A program made the position numbers and the translations under genes. Positions 36,991-45,632 of a stretch of 64,000 bases of DNA are shown piece after piece (within the stretch, counting starts at the first letter, position 1; the number at the start of each line of letters is the position of its first letter). Source of the DNA: Planktotalea sp. (GTDB taxonomy: Bacteria > Pseudomonadota > Alphaproteobacteria > Rhodobacterales > Rhodobacteraceae). The notes under the pieces were generated by a model. The model was not told the origin of the DNA. It saw nothing but the letters and a program-made list of their open reading frames with translations, and did no database searches. The stretch lies in contig NZ_JABBAL010000003.1 in NCBI RefSeq assembly GCF_018607995.1, forward strand, positions 39,145 to 103,144, in the 5' to 3' direction.

Positions 36991-38835
36991 ATGAGCAAAC
37001 TTGCCCCCAACATGAGCGATACACAGCCTGTTATTCGTCAACTTGACGACGCTGCGATCAACCGTATTGCAGCAGGTGAGGTTGTCGAACGTCCTGCCTC
37101 TGCGGTTAAGGAGTTGGTTGAAAACGCAATTGATGCGGGTGCGCATCGGATCGAAGTGGCCTATGCTGATGGTGGCAAAACGCTGATCCGTGTTGTTGAT
37201 GATGGGTGCGGGATTGTTCCCGACGCTCTGCCGCTCGCGCTGTCACGTCATGCGACTTCCAAGATTGATGGCAGTGATCTGCTCAACATTCATACGTTCG
37301 GATTTCGCGGAGAGGCGTTGCCCTCGCTCGGCGCTGTCGGACGTCTGACAATCACCTCGCGTGCAGCGGGGCATGATGCGCATGAGATTGCCGTGAACGG
37401 CGGTGCTATGAGCCCAGTGAAACCTGCGGCTTTGTCCAAAGGTACGGTTGTTGAGTTGCGCGATCTGTTCTTTGCCACGCCTGCGCGTCTTAAATTCATG
37501 CGCACGGATCGCGCGGAATCCCAAGCGATTTCAGATGTTATCAAGCGCCTCGCCATGGCGGAGCCGTTTGTCGGATTTACGCTGCGCGATGTGACGGGTG
37601 GTGGCGAAGGTCGCGTGACGTTCCGAGTGGATGCGGAAAACGGCGATCTGTTTGATGCGCTTCATGGGCGACTTGCTCAGATCATTGGCAAAGAGTTCGC
37701 GGATAATTCCCTGCGCATCGAAGCAGAACGCGAAGGTCTGCACCTGACGGGTTTCTCGGCCCTGCCGACTTACTCGCGCGGCTCTGCCGTCACGCAGTAT
37801 CTGTTCGTGAATGGCCGTCCTGTGCGTGACAAGCTTCTCTACGGTGCTTTGCGTGGCGCTTATTTCGATTTCCTCTCACGTGATCGTCATCCAGCTGCGG
37901 CTCTTTTCCTCGATTGTGATCCACAATTGGTCGATGTGAATGTGCATCCTGCAAAGTCAGAGGTGCGTTTTCGAGATCCGGGTTTGGCGCGTGGTTTGAT
38001 TGTATCTGCGCTGCGTCATGCTTTGGCCGATGCGGGTCATCGCGCGTCTACGACTTTGGCTGATGCGACTTTGGGTGCCATGCGACCTGAAGTAACTGGC
38101 CCCGCGCGCGTGTATCAGATGGATCGTCCCTTGCGGGGGGCTATGCGCGCGAGCTATCCAGCGCACGCACCTGGATTTGAGACAGCAGGGTTTGAAGAAA
38201 CTGCGGCCGTGTTTAGTCGTGTCGAGCCCGTGATTGAAGACACACCTACAGAGCAATTCCCGCTGGGCGCTGCACGTGGGCAGGTGCATGAGAATTACAT
38301 TATCGCGCAGACAAGCGATGGGATGGTGATCGTCGATCAACACGCGGCCCACGAGCGGTTGGTCTATGAAAAACTCAAGACCCAAATGGCTGAGAACGGT
38401 GTTGCAGCGCAAGCACTTCTGATCCCTGAGATTGTCGAAATCTCTGATGGCGATTGCGCGCGCTTGATGGAGATTGCGAGCGACCTTGACCGCTTTGGTC
38501 TCGGCATTGAGCGTTTTGGTGGCGGCGCAATAGCTGTGCGCGAAACGCCTGCGATTTTGGGTGAAGTGAATTCAAAGGCCATGCTCCTCGACATCTTGGA
38601 CGAACTTTCGGATCAGGGCGAAAGCATCGCTGTGCAAGCCAAGATCGAAGCGATCCTAAGTCGTGTTGCCTGCCATGGCTCGATACGCTCTGGTCGTCGT
38701 ATGCGCGGTGAGGAAATGAATGCGCTTTTGCGTGAAATGGAAGCGACGCCGCATTCGGGCCAATGCAATCATGGACGCCCGACCTATGTGGAACTAAAGC
38801 TCGCTGACATTGAACGGCTGTTTGGACGGACGTGA
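36991..38835 (+). CDS. mutL: DNA mismatch repair protein MutL (614 aa)
   Basis: Links MutS recognition to strand processing. ATG at 36991 (MSKLAPNMSD) or 37012; the family begins just before PVIRQLDDAAINRIAAGEVVERP. The GHKL ATPase has ENAIDAGAHRIEV, DDGCGI, RHATSKI and GFRGEAL. TRFL-equivalent regions YLFVNGRPVRD and VDVNVHPAKSEVRF follow. The C-terminal dimer/endonuclease region contains DQHAAHERLVYEK and ACHGSIRSGRRM. Length is normal. Upstream in-frame TTG at 36928 is not preferred because it lies on the amtB terminator. Confidence 0.95.
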   Translation: MSKLAPNMSDTQPVIRQLDDAAINRIAAGEVVERPASAVKELVENAIDAGAHRIEVAYADGGKTLIRVVDDGCGIVPDALPLALSRHATSKIDGSDLLNIHTFGFRGEALPSLGAVGRLTITSRAAGHDAHEIAVNGGAMSPVKPAALSKGTVVELRDLFFATPARLKFMRTDRAESQAISDVIKRLAMAEPFVGFTLRDVTGGGEGRVTFRVDAENGDLFDALHGRLAQIIGKEFADNSLRIEAEREGLHLTGFSALPTYSRGSAVTQYLFVNGRPVRDKLLYGALRGAYFDFLSRDRHPAAALFLDCDPQLVDVNVHPAKSEVRFRDPGLARGLIVSALRHALADAGHRASTTLADATLGAMRPEVTGPARVYQMDRPLRGAMRASYPAHAPGFETAGFEETAAVFSRVEPVIEDTPTEQFPLGAARGQVHENYIIAQTSDGMVIVDQHAAHERLVYEKLKTQMAENGVAAQALLIPEIVEISDGDCARLMEIASDLDRFGLGIERFGGGAIAVRETPAILGEVNSKAMLLDILDELSDQGESIAVQAKIEAILSRVACHGSIRSGRRMRGEEMNALLREMEATPHSGQCNHGRPTYVELKLADIERLFGRT

Positions 38836-40001
38836 TGACGATTGATTTTGAAGACCCGTTTGTGTTAGCCGCGATTGCGGCTGTGTTGGCGTTTTTGTTG
38901 ATTTTTGTGCTGTTGATTATGGCGCTTCGCGCTGCAGGACGTGGTGCGCGTTTGGTGGAACCTTTGGCCAATCAGATGGGCATGTTGGGTCAACGTGTGC
39001 AGTCTATTTCCGATGGGCAGCAACAGCTCGCCGGTGGTTTGAACCATGTCTCAGAGGCGCAAGCCGCCTCGCAAACGAATATGTTACAGCTGATGGAGCA
39101 GCGCCTGAGCCAAGTCAGTGGGACGATGAACGAGAACTTGCAAGGGTCGGCACGGCGCACAGCGCAAAGCCTTGGCGAATTGCAGCTGCGTCTACAAGCG
39201 ATTGATAAGGCTCAAGATAATATCACAAAACTCTCGGGTGATGTGTTGAGCCTGCAAGATATCCTTAGCAATAAACAAACGCGCGGGGCCTTTGGGGAAA
39301 TCCAACTAAAGGACATCGTTGGAAAGGCGCTGCCTGCGGATAGCTACACGTGGCAAGCGACGCTTTCGAACGGCAAGCGCGCGGATTGCTTGATCCATTT
39401 GCCGAACCCTCCGGGTCCGATTGTGGTAGATAGCAAGTTTCCCTTGGAAGCCTATGAGGCACTTCGCAATGCTGAAACCCAGCATGAATTGAACGAGGCG
39501 GCGCGCATGATGCGGGCCTCCGTAAAGGCGCATATCAAGGCGATTTCAGAGAAATATATCCTAGACGGTGAAACCGCTGATGGTGCTTTGATGTTCCTTC
39601 CATCGGAAGCGGTTTACGCAGAGCTGCATGCAAACTTCCCAGAGCTTGTACGCGAAGGGTTTGCGGCGCGTGTTTGGATCGTGTCACCGACGACTTGCAT
39701 GGCAACTTTGAATACGATGCGCGCCATTCTGAAAGACTCGCGCATGCAAGAACAAGCGGGCGCGATCCGTCGTGAACTAGGCAATTTGTTCAAAGACGTA
39801 GAGCGTTTAGGCACGCGTGTTGAAAACCTTGATCGCCATTTTGGACAGGCGGCGAAGGATATTTCAGAGATCAAGATAAGCGCTGATAAAGCGGGGCGTC
39901 GTGCGCGCAGACTTGATAATTTTGATTTTGAAGAACTTGCGCCTGAGCCGAACCCAACAGTTGTTACGATCACAAACTCGGGGCCAAAAATTGAGCGTTG
40001 A
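38835..40001 (+). CDS. rmuC: DNA recombination protein RmuC (388 aa)
   Basis: One TM helix (residues about 11–33, VLAAIAAVLAFLLIFVLL) anchors it. A coiled-coil (about 50–140) then precedes the nuclease-like RmuC domain: GAFGEIQLKDIV, RADCLIHLPNPPGPIVVDSKFPLEAY, LMFLPSEAVYAELHANF and MATLNTMRAILKD. ATG overlaps the mutL stop as TGATG, which settles the start and indicates coupling. RmuC limits DNA inversions at repeats; its exact reaction is not defined. The last 20 residues are poorly conserved. Confidence 0.92.
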   Translation: MTIDFEDPFVLAAIAAVLAFLLIFVLLIMALRAAGRGARLVEPLANQMGMLGQRVQSISDGQQQLAGGLNHVSEAQAASQTNMLQLMEQRLSQVSGTMNENLQGSARRTAQSLGELQLRLQAIDKAQDNITKLSGDVLSLQDILSNKQTRGAFGEIQLKDIVGKALPADSYTWQATLSNGKRADCLIHLPNPPGPIVVDSKFPLEAYEALRNAETQHELNEAARMMRASVKAHIKAISEKYILDGETADGALMFLPSEAVYAELHANFPELVREGFAARVWIVSPTTCMATLNTMRAILKDSRMQEQAGAIRRELGNLFKDVERLGTRVENLDRHFGQAAKDISEIKISADKAGRRARRLDNFDFEELAPEPNPTVVTITNSGPKIER

Positions 40002-40026
40002 CCATGATGCCTTCGCGCTCAAGTGA

Positions 40027-40341
40027 GAGGCCGCTTGGAACAGCCACGATTTAGATCGCATTTTATCGCACTACAGCAATGAAATTTGCTTTCGCTCTCG
40101 CAAAGCTTTAGCCTTGGCTGGCGCTGGTGAACTTTATTGTACAGAAGCTTTGCGCACCTATTGGGGGCTTGCATTGAAGAAGCAGCCAGACCTCAAGTAC
40201 AATGTTCAGCATATCTTCAAAGATCATCAGATGGTGGTGATCACATACCTAAATAACCGCGCCGTGTGTGCCGCAGACACGCTGTTTGTCTATGAAGAAG
40301 GTCTCGTGGTGCATGCCTCTGCTTGCCACGAAGACATTTAG
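40027..40341 (+). pseudogene. NTF2/SnoaL-like protein, 5' end lost
   Basis: In frame from 40027: EAAWNSHDLDRILSHYSNE, RTYWGLALKKQPDLKYNVQ, MVVITYLNNRAVCAADTLF and VVHASACHED, the core of an NTF2-like family member. A TGA at 40024–40026 sits directly before it, and no ATG exists; the first in-frame start is a TTG at 40114 that would remove a third of the domain. MMPSRSS at 40003 in another frame may be the old start, so a frameshift is likely. Convergent with the chrR end. Confidence 0.65.
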
Positions 40342-40991
40342 ATCCGCAAGAAACGCTGTGCGAGACGTGGAATAAACGCGTTGAATTTCAGCGGCGCATC
40401 GGTAACGGCCAAGCAAATGCAATCCTCGCCCATATCAGCGATTGGCGTGTGCTCCATATCTTCGTTTGCGACCTCAACATCGCCGCGTGCGAAACGATCT
40501 TCCTCGTCCACAAACGCGCCTTGAAGAACAAGTGTCATTTCTGTGCCCTGGTGTCCGTGGTCAGGTACAGCAGCACCTGCAGGAATGTAGAGCAAGCGTG
40601 CTGTCGCAGCTTTGGATGTTGGCAACATCGCCTGTTTGACGCCCATACCGAGTGGCTTCCATTTGATCGCGGAAATATCGCCGCCGACGTAGTCCTGCAA
40701 AGGGCTTGGGAGCGTCCCAGTTGAACGACGCGGCGCTTCTGGCGTAATGTTGCCCTCAGAAATAAGCTTCATCGTCGCGGCCAGCGCATCACTGGACAAA
40801 TCAGCTGTCGTGGCATCCTCCATCACAGCACCGCCAACAGCGTCATAGCTATCCAACTCCGCGCGACAAACATCGCACATGGACACATGGGTCGCCACAA
40901 CAAGGCCGAACGCCTCTGGCAAGGTTCCAGCGGAATACGCCATCAAGATTTCGGGCGTCAGGTGGTGTTTAATCGTATCTGTCATGTTCAT
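40338..40991 (-). CDS. chrR: Anti-sigma factor ChrR, zinc/cupin type (217 aa)
   Basis: Sequesters the ECF sigma factor RpoE and releases it under singlet oxygen. Residues 1–85 form the zinc anti-sigma domain with HVSMCDVC (H35-x3-C39-x2-C42) plus an N-terminal His pair. The C-terminal cupin-like domain has DHGHQGTEMTLVLQGAF (His-x-His and Glu ligands) and AFVDEEDRFARGDVEVANEDMEHTP. ATG at 40991 overlaps the rpoE stop (TGATG). In Rhodobacter sphaeroides the same pair controls the response to singlet oxygen and organic hydroperoxide; transfer of that role is inference. Confidence 0.92.
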   Translation of the reverse strand: MNMTDTIKHHLTPEILMAYSAGTLPEAFGLVVATHVSMCDVCRAELDSYDAVGGAVMEDATTADLSSDALAATMKLISEGNITPEAPRRSTGTLPSPLQDYVGGDISAIKWKPLGMGVKQAMLPTSKAATARLLYIPAGAAVPDHGHQGTEMTLVLQGAFVDEEDRFARGDVEVANEDMEHTPIADMGEDCICLAVTDAPLKFNAFIPRLAQRFLRI

Positions 40992-41530
40992 CACTTCATT
41001 GCGTGGCGCAAACGCTCTAGCGCTAACCTAATGCGGGATTTGATTGTGCCCAGTGGGAGGCCTGTAATTTCTGCAATTTCACTATGCGAAAGGTCACCAA
41101 AATAGGCTTGCTCAACCAAAATCCTCTGTTTTTCTGGCAATTCCTTGATCGCAATTGCCAACTGTTCTGTCTCTTGTTTCAAACCGATGGCTTCTGCCTG
41201 ATCGGGTTCAGCTTCGGGGCCCCAAGGAAGGTCTTCCGGTTCTGGCCGACGTTGCTTGCGTAATGCGTCAATCTTACGATTCCGCGCAATCGTAAAAATC
41301 CAAGTCGCCGCGCTTGCGCGGCTAGGATCGAACATATGTGCTTTGCGCCATATGGTGGCCATCACCTCTTGTGTACATTCCTCTGCCAATGACGCATCCG
41401 CGCCGCTTTTCATCAAAAAGCCTTTCACACGCGGTGCAAAATGGGCGAACAGTTCGGCAAAAGCTGCCTGATCCTGCGTGTCCCTGATCGCATAAATTTG
41501 CGCGGTCCAGTCGTTGTTCGTCTTATTCAC
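40991..41530 (-). CDS. rpoE: ECF sigma factor RpoE, ChrR-partner type (179 aa)
   Basis: Sigma-2 domain reads FAELFAHFAPRVKGFLMKSG, EECTQEVMATIWRKAHMFDPSRASAATWIFTIARNRKID. Sigma-4 domain reads LPEKQRILVEQAYFGDLSHSEIAEITGLPLGTIKSRIRLALERLR. GTG at 41530 (VNKTNNDWTAQIYAIRD) matches known RpoE N-termini; an upstream in-frame TTG at 41572 would add 14 residues without a good ribosome site. It is co-transcribed with chrR. A candidate autoregulated promoter (41641–41670) lies upstream on the same strand. Confidence 0.9.
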   Translation of the reverse strand: MNKTNNDWTAQIYAIRDTQDQAAFAELFAHFAPRVKGFLMKSGADASLAEECTQEVMATIWRKAHMFDPSRASAATWIFTIARNRKIDALRKQRRPEPEDLPWGPEAEPDQAEAIGLKQETEQLAIAIKELPEKQRILVEQAYFGDLSHSEIAEITGLPLGTIKSRIRLALERLRHAMK

Positions 41531-41640
41531 GTCACTGTCGTCCTGGCCAGTCTTTAAAGTCGTACGGTCCAAATGTGGTTAGAGTACCGGATTTTGAGTA
41601 CATGGATCGAATCCGAGACACTGACGTGTGACAATATCTA

Positions 41641-41670
41641 ATGATACGCGCCGCGTAGGGGAGTGGATCA
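41641..41670 (-). promoter_or_regulatory. rpoE: Candidate sigma-E promoter of rpoE–chrR
   Basis: On the minus strand TGATCC (41670–41665), 18 nt, then TATCAT (41646–41641). TGATCC with an 18-nt spacer is the known –35 element and spacing of the ChrR-regulated RpoE of Rhodobacter. The –10 is close to but not identical to the published TAAGA type. Confidence 0.6.
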
Positions 41671-41696
41671 CTCACATGTTATTTTTTTCTTCTTTT

Positions 41697-41726
41697 GCAT
41701 CCAAATAGTGCGAAGCTGCGTATTCT
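41697..41726 (+). promoter_or_regulatory. Candidate sigma-E promoter of the divergent operon
   Basis: GCATCC (41697–41702), 18 nt, then TATTCT (41721–41726), 41 nt before the FAD-oxidoreductase ATG. It shares ATCC, the same 18-nt spacing and a similar –10 with the divergent rpoE promoter. Confidence 0.5.
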
Positions 41727-41766
41727 CTCATAACTACTTAGCCAATCTATCTTTGGAGCTCAACGA

Positions 41767-43068
41767 ATGCCAACACTCAACGGCAGCCTGCCGCAGAAAA
41801 ATATTGCCGTGATTGGGGCAGGGATATCTGGTCTCGGTGCCGCGCACATGCTCGGCAGTGATCACCGCGTCACCGTGTTTGAAGCAGAGGCGCGCTTGGG
41901 CGGTCATGCGCGCACGATCATCGCAGGTGCGAGTGGTAATCAGCCGGTAGATACGGGCTTTATCGTTTTCAATTACGCGAACTACCCTCACTTGGCTGCG
42001 CTCTTTGAAGAGCTGGATGTGCCAGTTGTTCCATCAAGTATGAGCTTTGGAGCCTCGATCGATGGTGGGCGATTGGAGTATGGGCTTGCGTCAGTGCGCG
42101 CTGTTTTCGCGCAAGGCAAGAATGCGCTTAATCCTCGCTTCTTGCGAATGTTGCGTGATATCCATCGCTTTAATGGCAAGGGCTATGATCTCGCCGCCGC
42201 AAATCTCAATTGGACGATTGGCACATTCCTTGAAAATCTCGATGTTGGTCGATATTTCAGTGACTATTATCTCGCCCCTTTGTCTGGTGCGATTTGGTCG
42301 ACACCAACGGATAAAATCATGGATTTCCCCGCCTACGCGATGATGGATTTCTTTAAAAACCATGCGCTGCTTGGCGTGACAGGCCAACATCAATGGTACA
42401 CGGTCAAAGGCGGGTCTACCGAATATGTGCGCCGCGTCGAGACGTCGTTGCGTGCTAAAGGTGTCGCGCTGCGACTCGGCTGTCCGATTGATGCGGTGCG
42501 CCGTGTTAATGGAAGTGTCGGAGTTAAAGCTTTGGGCGGAGATTGGGAGGCATTTGATGAGGTCATTTTTGCTACGCATTCCGATGATAGCCTTCGCTTG
42601 CTCGCTGACCCAACAGAAGCAGAAAGTGCTGCGTTGGCAAAGATCACGTATCAGCCGAATGACATCATTTTGCACGCTGACGCTTCTGTTATGCCAAAGC
42701 GCAAGGTGTGCTGGTCCTCATGGAATTATACAGAGGACGAAAGCAAAACTAATGAACGGATTGATCTGACCTATTGGATGAATTCGCTTCAGCCGATTCC
42801 GGCAAATGATCCGCATTTTGTGACGCTAAACACCACACGCACGATCCGTGAAGAGTTGATCTATGATCAAGTGACATTGCGTCACCCTGTATTCGATCTG
42901 ACGGCTTTGGATGGTCAGCGCGACGTAGCTGCCTTGAATGGTTCGAATAACACTTGGTTCTGTGGCGCGTGGATGAAAAACGGCTTTCATGAAGATGGCC
43001 TTTCAAGTGCGGTCAACGTGGTAAATGCATTGCGCGATGACGCAGCTGCGATGATTGCGGCGCAATGA
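41767..43068 (+). CDS. FAD/NAD(P)-binding amine-oxidase-like oxidoreductase (433 aa)
   Basis: The N-terminal dinucleotide motif IAVIGAGISGLGAAHMLG and VTVFEAEARLGGHARTI are diagnostic for the flavin-containing amine-oxidase/phytoene-desaturase fold. VKGGSTEYVRRVETSL, PIDAVRR and the C-terminal FAD motif FCGAWMKNGFHEDGLSSAVN are also present. First gene of a five-gene operon divergent from rpoE–chrR. In Rhodobacter the homologous operon is sigma-E-controlled and linked to singlet-oxygen response and unusual membrane fatty acids; the substrate here is inference. Its stop overlaps the next ATG (ATGA). Confidence 0.88.
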   Translation: MPTLNGSLPQKNIAVIGAGISGLGAAHMLGSDHRVTVFEAEARLGGHARTIIAGASGNQPVDTGFIVFNYANYPHLAALFEELDVPVVPSSMSFGASIDGGRLEYGLASVRAVFAQGKNALNPRFLRMLRDIHRFNGKGYDLAAANLNWTIGTFLENLDVGRYFSDYYLAPLSGAIWSTPTDKIMDFPAYAMMDFFKNHALLGVTGQHQWYTVKGGSTEYVRRVETSLRAKGVALRLGCPIDAVRRVNGSVGVKALGGDWEAFDEVIFATHSDDSLRLLADPTEAESAALAKITYQPNDIILHADASVMPKRKVCWSSWNYTEDESKTNERIDLTYWMNSLQPIPANDPHFVTLNTTRTIREELIYDQVTLRHPVFDLTALDGQRDVAALNGSNNTWFCGAWMKNGFHEDGLSSAVNVVNALRDDAAAMIAAQ

Positions 43069-43817
43069 ATCAAGCGCAGCACATTGCTGGCCACACGTTT
43101 CATGGACGCAAAGGTGATATCGCCAATGCGTTTCGGTATCGCGTGGACTATGTATTGCTTGATATGGACAAGACGAGTGCTAGGCCTTCGTTGTTCTCCC
43201 GCAATGCGCGCAATGTAACAGCAGTTTTTGACTGCGATCATGGAGGCGTGCCTAAGGCGGGGCATGGCGTAAAATGGGTGCGTGGGGTGCTCAATGCGAA
43301 CGAGGTCGCGTTGAGTGGCACGATTCTCCTTTTGACCCAACCACGCGTGCTTGGTCATGTGTTTAATCCGGTCTGCTTTTGGCTTATCCATAACGATCAA
43401 GACCAGCTTTGCGCCGTGATCTCTGAGGTGACGAACACATACGGGGATCGTCATAGCTACTTGTGTTACCATGATGATTTGCGGCCAATTGCGCCTAGCG
43501 ATCGTTTGAAGTCGCGCAAACTGATGCATGTGTCTCCGTTCCAGCCCATCGAAGGCGGATACAAATTTCGCTTTGATATTTCCGAAACGCGTGTTGGGAT
43601 TTTTATCGATTACACGAGCCAACAAGGTGGCTTGATCGCCACGCTCACAGGGCCGCGGGCACCGCTGAGCAACGCGAGTATCCTTGGGTTCTGTATGAAA
43701 CGCCCGTTTGGATCGCGCCGCGTGTTAGGACTGATCCATTGGCAAGCACTGAAACTTTGGTGGAAAGGCGCAGGTTTTCGTAACCGACCAGAACCACCCA
43801 CGCGCGAAGTCTCGTGA
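43065..43817 (+). CDS. DUF1365 family protein (250 aa)
   Basis: HTFHGRKGDIANAFRYRVDYVLLDMD, LTQPRVLGHVFNPVCFWLIHN, EVTNTYGDRHSYL and KLMHVSPFQPIEGGYKFRF are the DUF1365 signature blocks, spread over the whole length. No catalytic motif is recognised. DUF1365 genes nearly always follow the FAD-oxidoreductase and often precede a cyclopropane-type fatty-acid methyltransferase; here an MFS gene follows directly. Start and stop overlap neighbours by 4 nt and 1 nt. A role in lipid modification is inferred from context only. Confidence 0.87.
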   Translation: MNQAQHIAGHTFHGRKGDIANAFRYRVDYVLLDMDKTSARPSLFSRNARNVTAVFDCDHGGVPKAGHGVKWVRGVLNANEVALSGTILLLTQPRVLGHVFNPVCFWLIHNDQDQLCAVISEVTNTYGDRHSYLCYHDDLRPIAPSDRLKSRKLMHVSPFQPIEGGYKFRFDISETRVGIFIDYTSQQGGLIATLTGPRAPLSNASILGFCMKRPFGSRRVLGLIHWQALKLWWKGAGFRNRPEPPTREVS

Positions 43818-45064
43818 TGGTAGTGGCTGTTTCACATGACACGCGGGTATCCGCATTGGGTGGCTATGCAGTGTTTGCCGCATTGTTGTCGGCGGCGGGC
43901 TTGCCGATCTACATCCACGCGCCCAAGTTTTATGTAGACGAATTTGGCGTTTCACTGGGCGCGCTAGGCGCCGTGTTATTCGCGCTGCGCTTGCTCGATG
44001 TGGTGCAGGATCCGCTGCTTGGCAAGCTTGCAGCGATGACAGCCTCCGCGCGAGGAAAGGCCGTTGCGCTTGGAGTTGTGGTGATGTGCGGTGGGATGCT
44101 GGGATTGTTTGCAATTACGCCGGTGTTCTCGCCCGTTTTGTGGTTTGTGATGATGCTTACGTTGGTGTTTTCCGCGTTCAGCTTTCTGACGATTTCCTTT
44201 TACGCCCAAGGTGTTGACAAAGCAGATACGATGGCTGCTGGTGGTCACCTAAAACTCGCGCGTTGGCGTGAAACAGGCGCGCTTTTGGGTGTGTGTGCCG
44301 CATCTATCGCACCGTTTGTCTTCTTGCCCTACATGGACGCAGAGTTCACGGTCTTTGCTATCGCATTCGCAGTGTTGGGTCTGTTGGCCGTCCTGCTGAT
44401 GCGCCGCGAATGGGGCAATGCTAAGCCTGATGCGGGACCCGGATTTCGGGTGATCCTTCAAGACACACAGGCGCGAAGACTGCTTCTGATCGCTTTAGTC
44501 AACGCAGCTCCAGTCGCGGTCAGTTCAACGTTGTTTCTTTTCTTCGTGGAAAGCCGCCTTGCAGCCCCCGGTCAAGAAGGCGCTTTGCTGCTACTTTTCT
44601 TCATAAGCGCGGCTGTTGCAGCACCAATTTGGGGTATTTTAGCGCATAAATATGGGATTAAGCCCGTGCTTTTGGTTGCGATGACCCTTGCTGTTTTTGC
44701 CTTTGCCTCCGCTATTACGCTCGGTTCTGGCGACACTTTTTTGTTTGCGCTCGTTTGCGTCGCTACTGGCGCTGCGATGGGTGCGGACCTCACTCTTTTG
44801 CCTGCGGCTTTCGCCACACGCATGGCAAAAATCGCGCCGAACGCTGCTGAGGGTTTTGGCCTTTGGGCACTGGTGTCGAAACTGTCGCTTGCGTTTGCGG
44901 CTGTCGTTTTGCTTCCGATGTTGGAGCGGACCGGATTTACCTCTGGCAGCGAAAATACCGAAGCCTCGCTTTGGCTTTTGACGTTACTATACGCGGCTGT
45001 GCCTTGCGGGTTGAAATGCCTTGCTATCGCGTTGCTTGCGACAACTCAGCTAGAAAAGGGATAA
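43817..45064 (+). CDS. MFS transporter, sugar-cation-symporter-like (415 aa)
   Basis: Twelve hydrophobic segments are visible. FALRLLDVVQDPLLGKLA near residues 55–72 is the D-x2-D-P motif of the GPH/MelB-like branch, often found as MFS_2. Further blocks are FFISAAVAAPIWGILAHKYG and GAAMGADLTLLPAAFATRMA. The ATG overlaps the DUF1365 stop as TGATG. A carrier for lipid or lysolipid would fit the operon, but this is not shown by the sequence. Confidence 0.85.
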   Translation: MVVAVSHDTRVSALGGYAVFAALLSAAGLPIYIHAPKFYVDEFGVSLGALGAVLFALRLLDVVQDPLLGKLAAMTASARGKAVALGVVVMCGGMLGLFAITPVFSPVLWFVMMLTLVFSAFSFLTISFYAQGVDKADTMAAGGHLKLARWRETGALLGVCAASIAPFVFLPYMDAEFTVFAIAFAVLGLLAVLLMRREWGNAKPDAGPGFRVILQDTQARRLLLIALVNAAPVAVSSTLFLFFVESRLAAPGQEGALLLLFFISAAVAAPIWGILAHKYGIKPVLLVAMTLAVFAFASAITLGSGDTFLFALVCVATGAAMGADLTLLPAAFATRMAKIAPNAAEGFGLWALVSKLSLAFAAVVLLPMLERTGFTSGSENTEASLWLLTLLYAAVPCGLKCLAIALLATTQLEKG

Positions 45065-45068
45065 CGAT

Positions 45069-45632
45069 ATGGAAGCGATTGGATACGTGTTACTGGGTGT
45101 AGCTTTTATGCTTGTATTCAACCATCTCAAGACGAAGTACTTGGATTTTGCAGCGCAAAGCCCACTGGATTACGCCAAGAATGATCCCCAGTTTGATCTG
45201 CGTGAGCACCTGAATGGTCCGATTGAATGCGAAGGTGTAATCTATGGCCCTACTGGCAGAGTCACATCGCGTTTCGTGGGAAATTTTGAGGCGGAATGGG
45301 ATGGCAACAAAGGCTATATGCGTGAAGAGTTTCGCTACGATAGCGGCACGGTACAGAACCGTGAATGGCACCTAACGCTTGGCAATGACGGTGCAATTAG
45401 GGCAGAAGCACCGGATGTGATCGGGACCGGCTCGGGCACGCAAACAGGCTCTGCGGTGCAGTTGAAATATCGCATCAAGCTCCCGGATGAAGCAGGTGGG
45501 CATGTGCTCGATACGATCGATTGGATGTATCTGGCACCCAACGGATCAATCGTGAACCGTAGCCAGTTCCGCAAGTTCGGGTTCAAGGTCGCGGAGTTGG
45601 TTGCAACAATGAGAAAGAAGGAAGTGGCGTGA
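45069..45632 (+). CDS. DUF3833 family protein (187 aa)
   Basis: An N-terminal hydrophobic segment (YVLLGVAFMLVFNHL) could be a signal anchor. The core reads FDLREHLNGPIECEGVIYGPTGRVTSRFVGNFEAEW (in several blocks), FRYDSGTVQNREWHLTL and DTIDWMYLAPNGSIVNRSQFRKFGFKVAEL, the DUF3833 pattern. It is lipocalin-like in its beta-rich profile, and no catalytic residue is recognised. It sits between the MFS and SDR genes, 4 nt and overlapping by 4 nt, all in the putative sigma-E operon. Confidence 0.86.
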   Translation: MEAIGYVLLGVAFMLVFNHLKTKYLDFAAQSPLDYAKNDPQFDLREHLNGPIECEGVIYGPTGRVTSRFVGNFEAEWDGNKGYMREEFRYDSGTVQNREWHLTLGNDGAIRAEAPDVIGTGSGTQTGSAVQLKYRIKLPDEAGGHVLDTIDWMYLAPNGSIVNRSQFRKFGFKVAELVATMRKKEVA

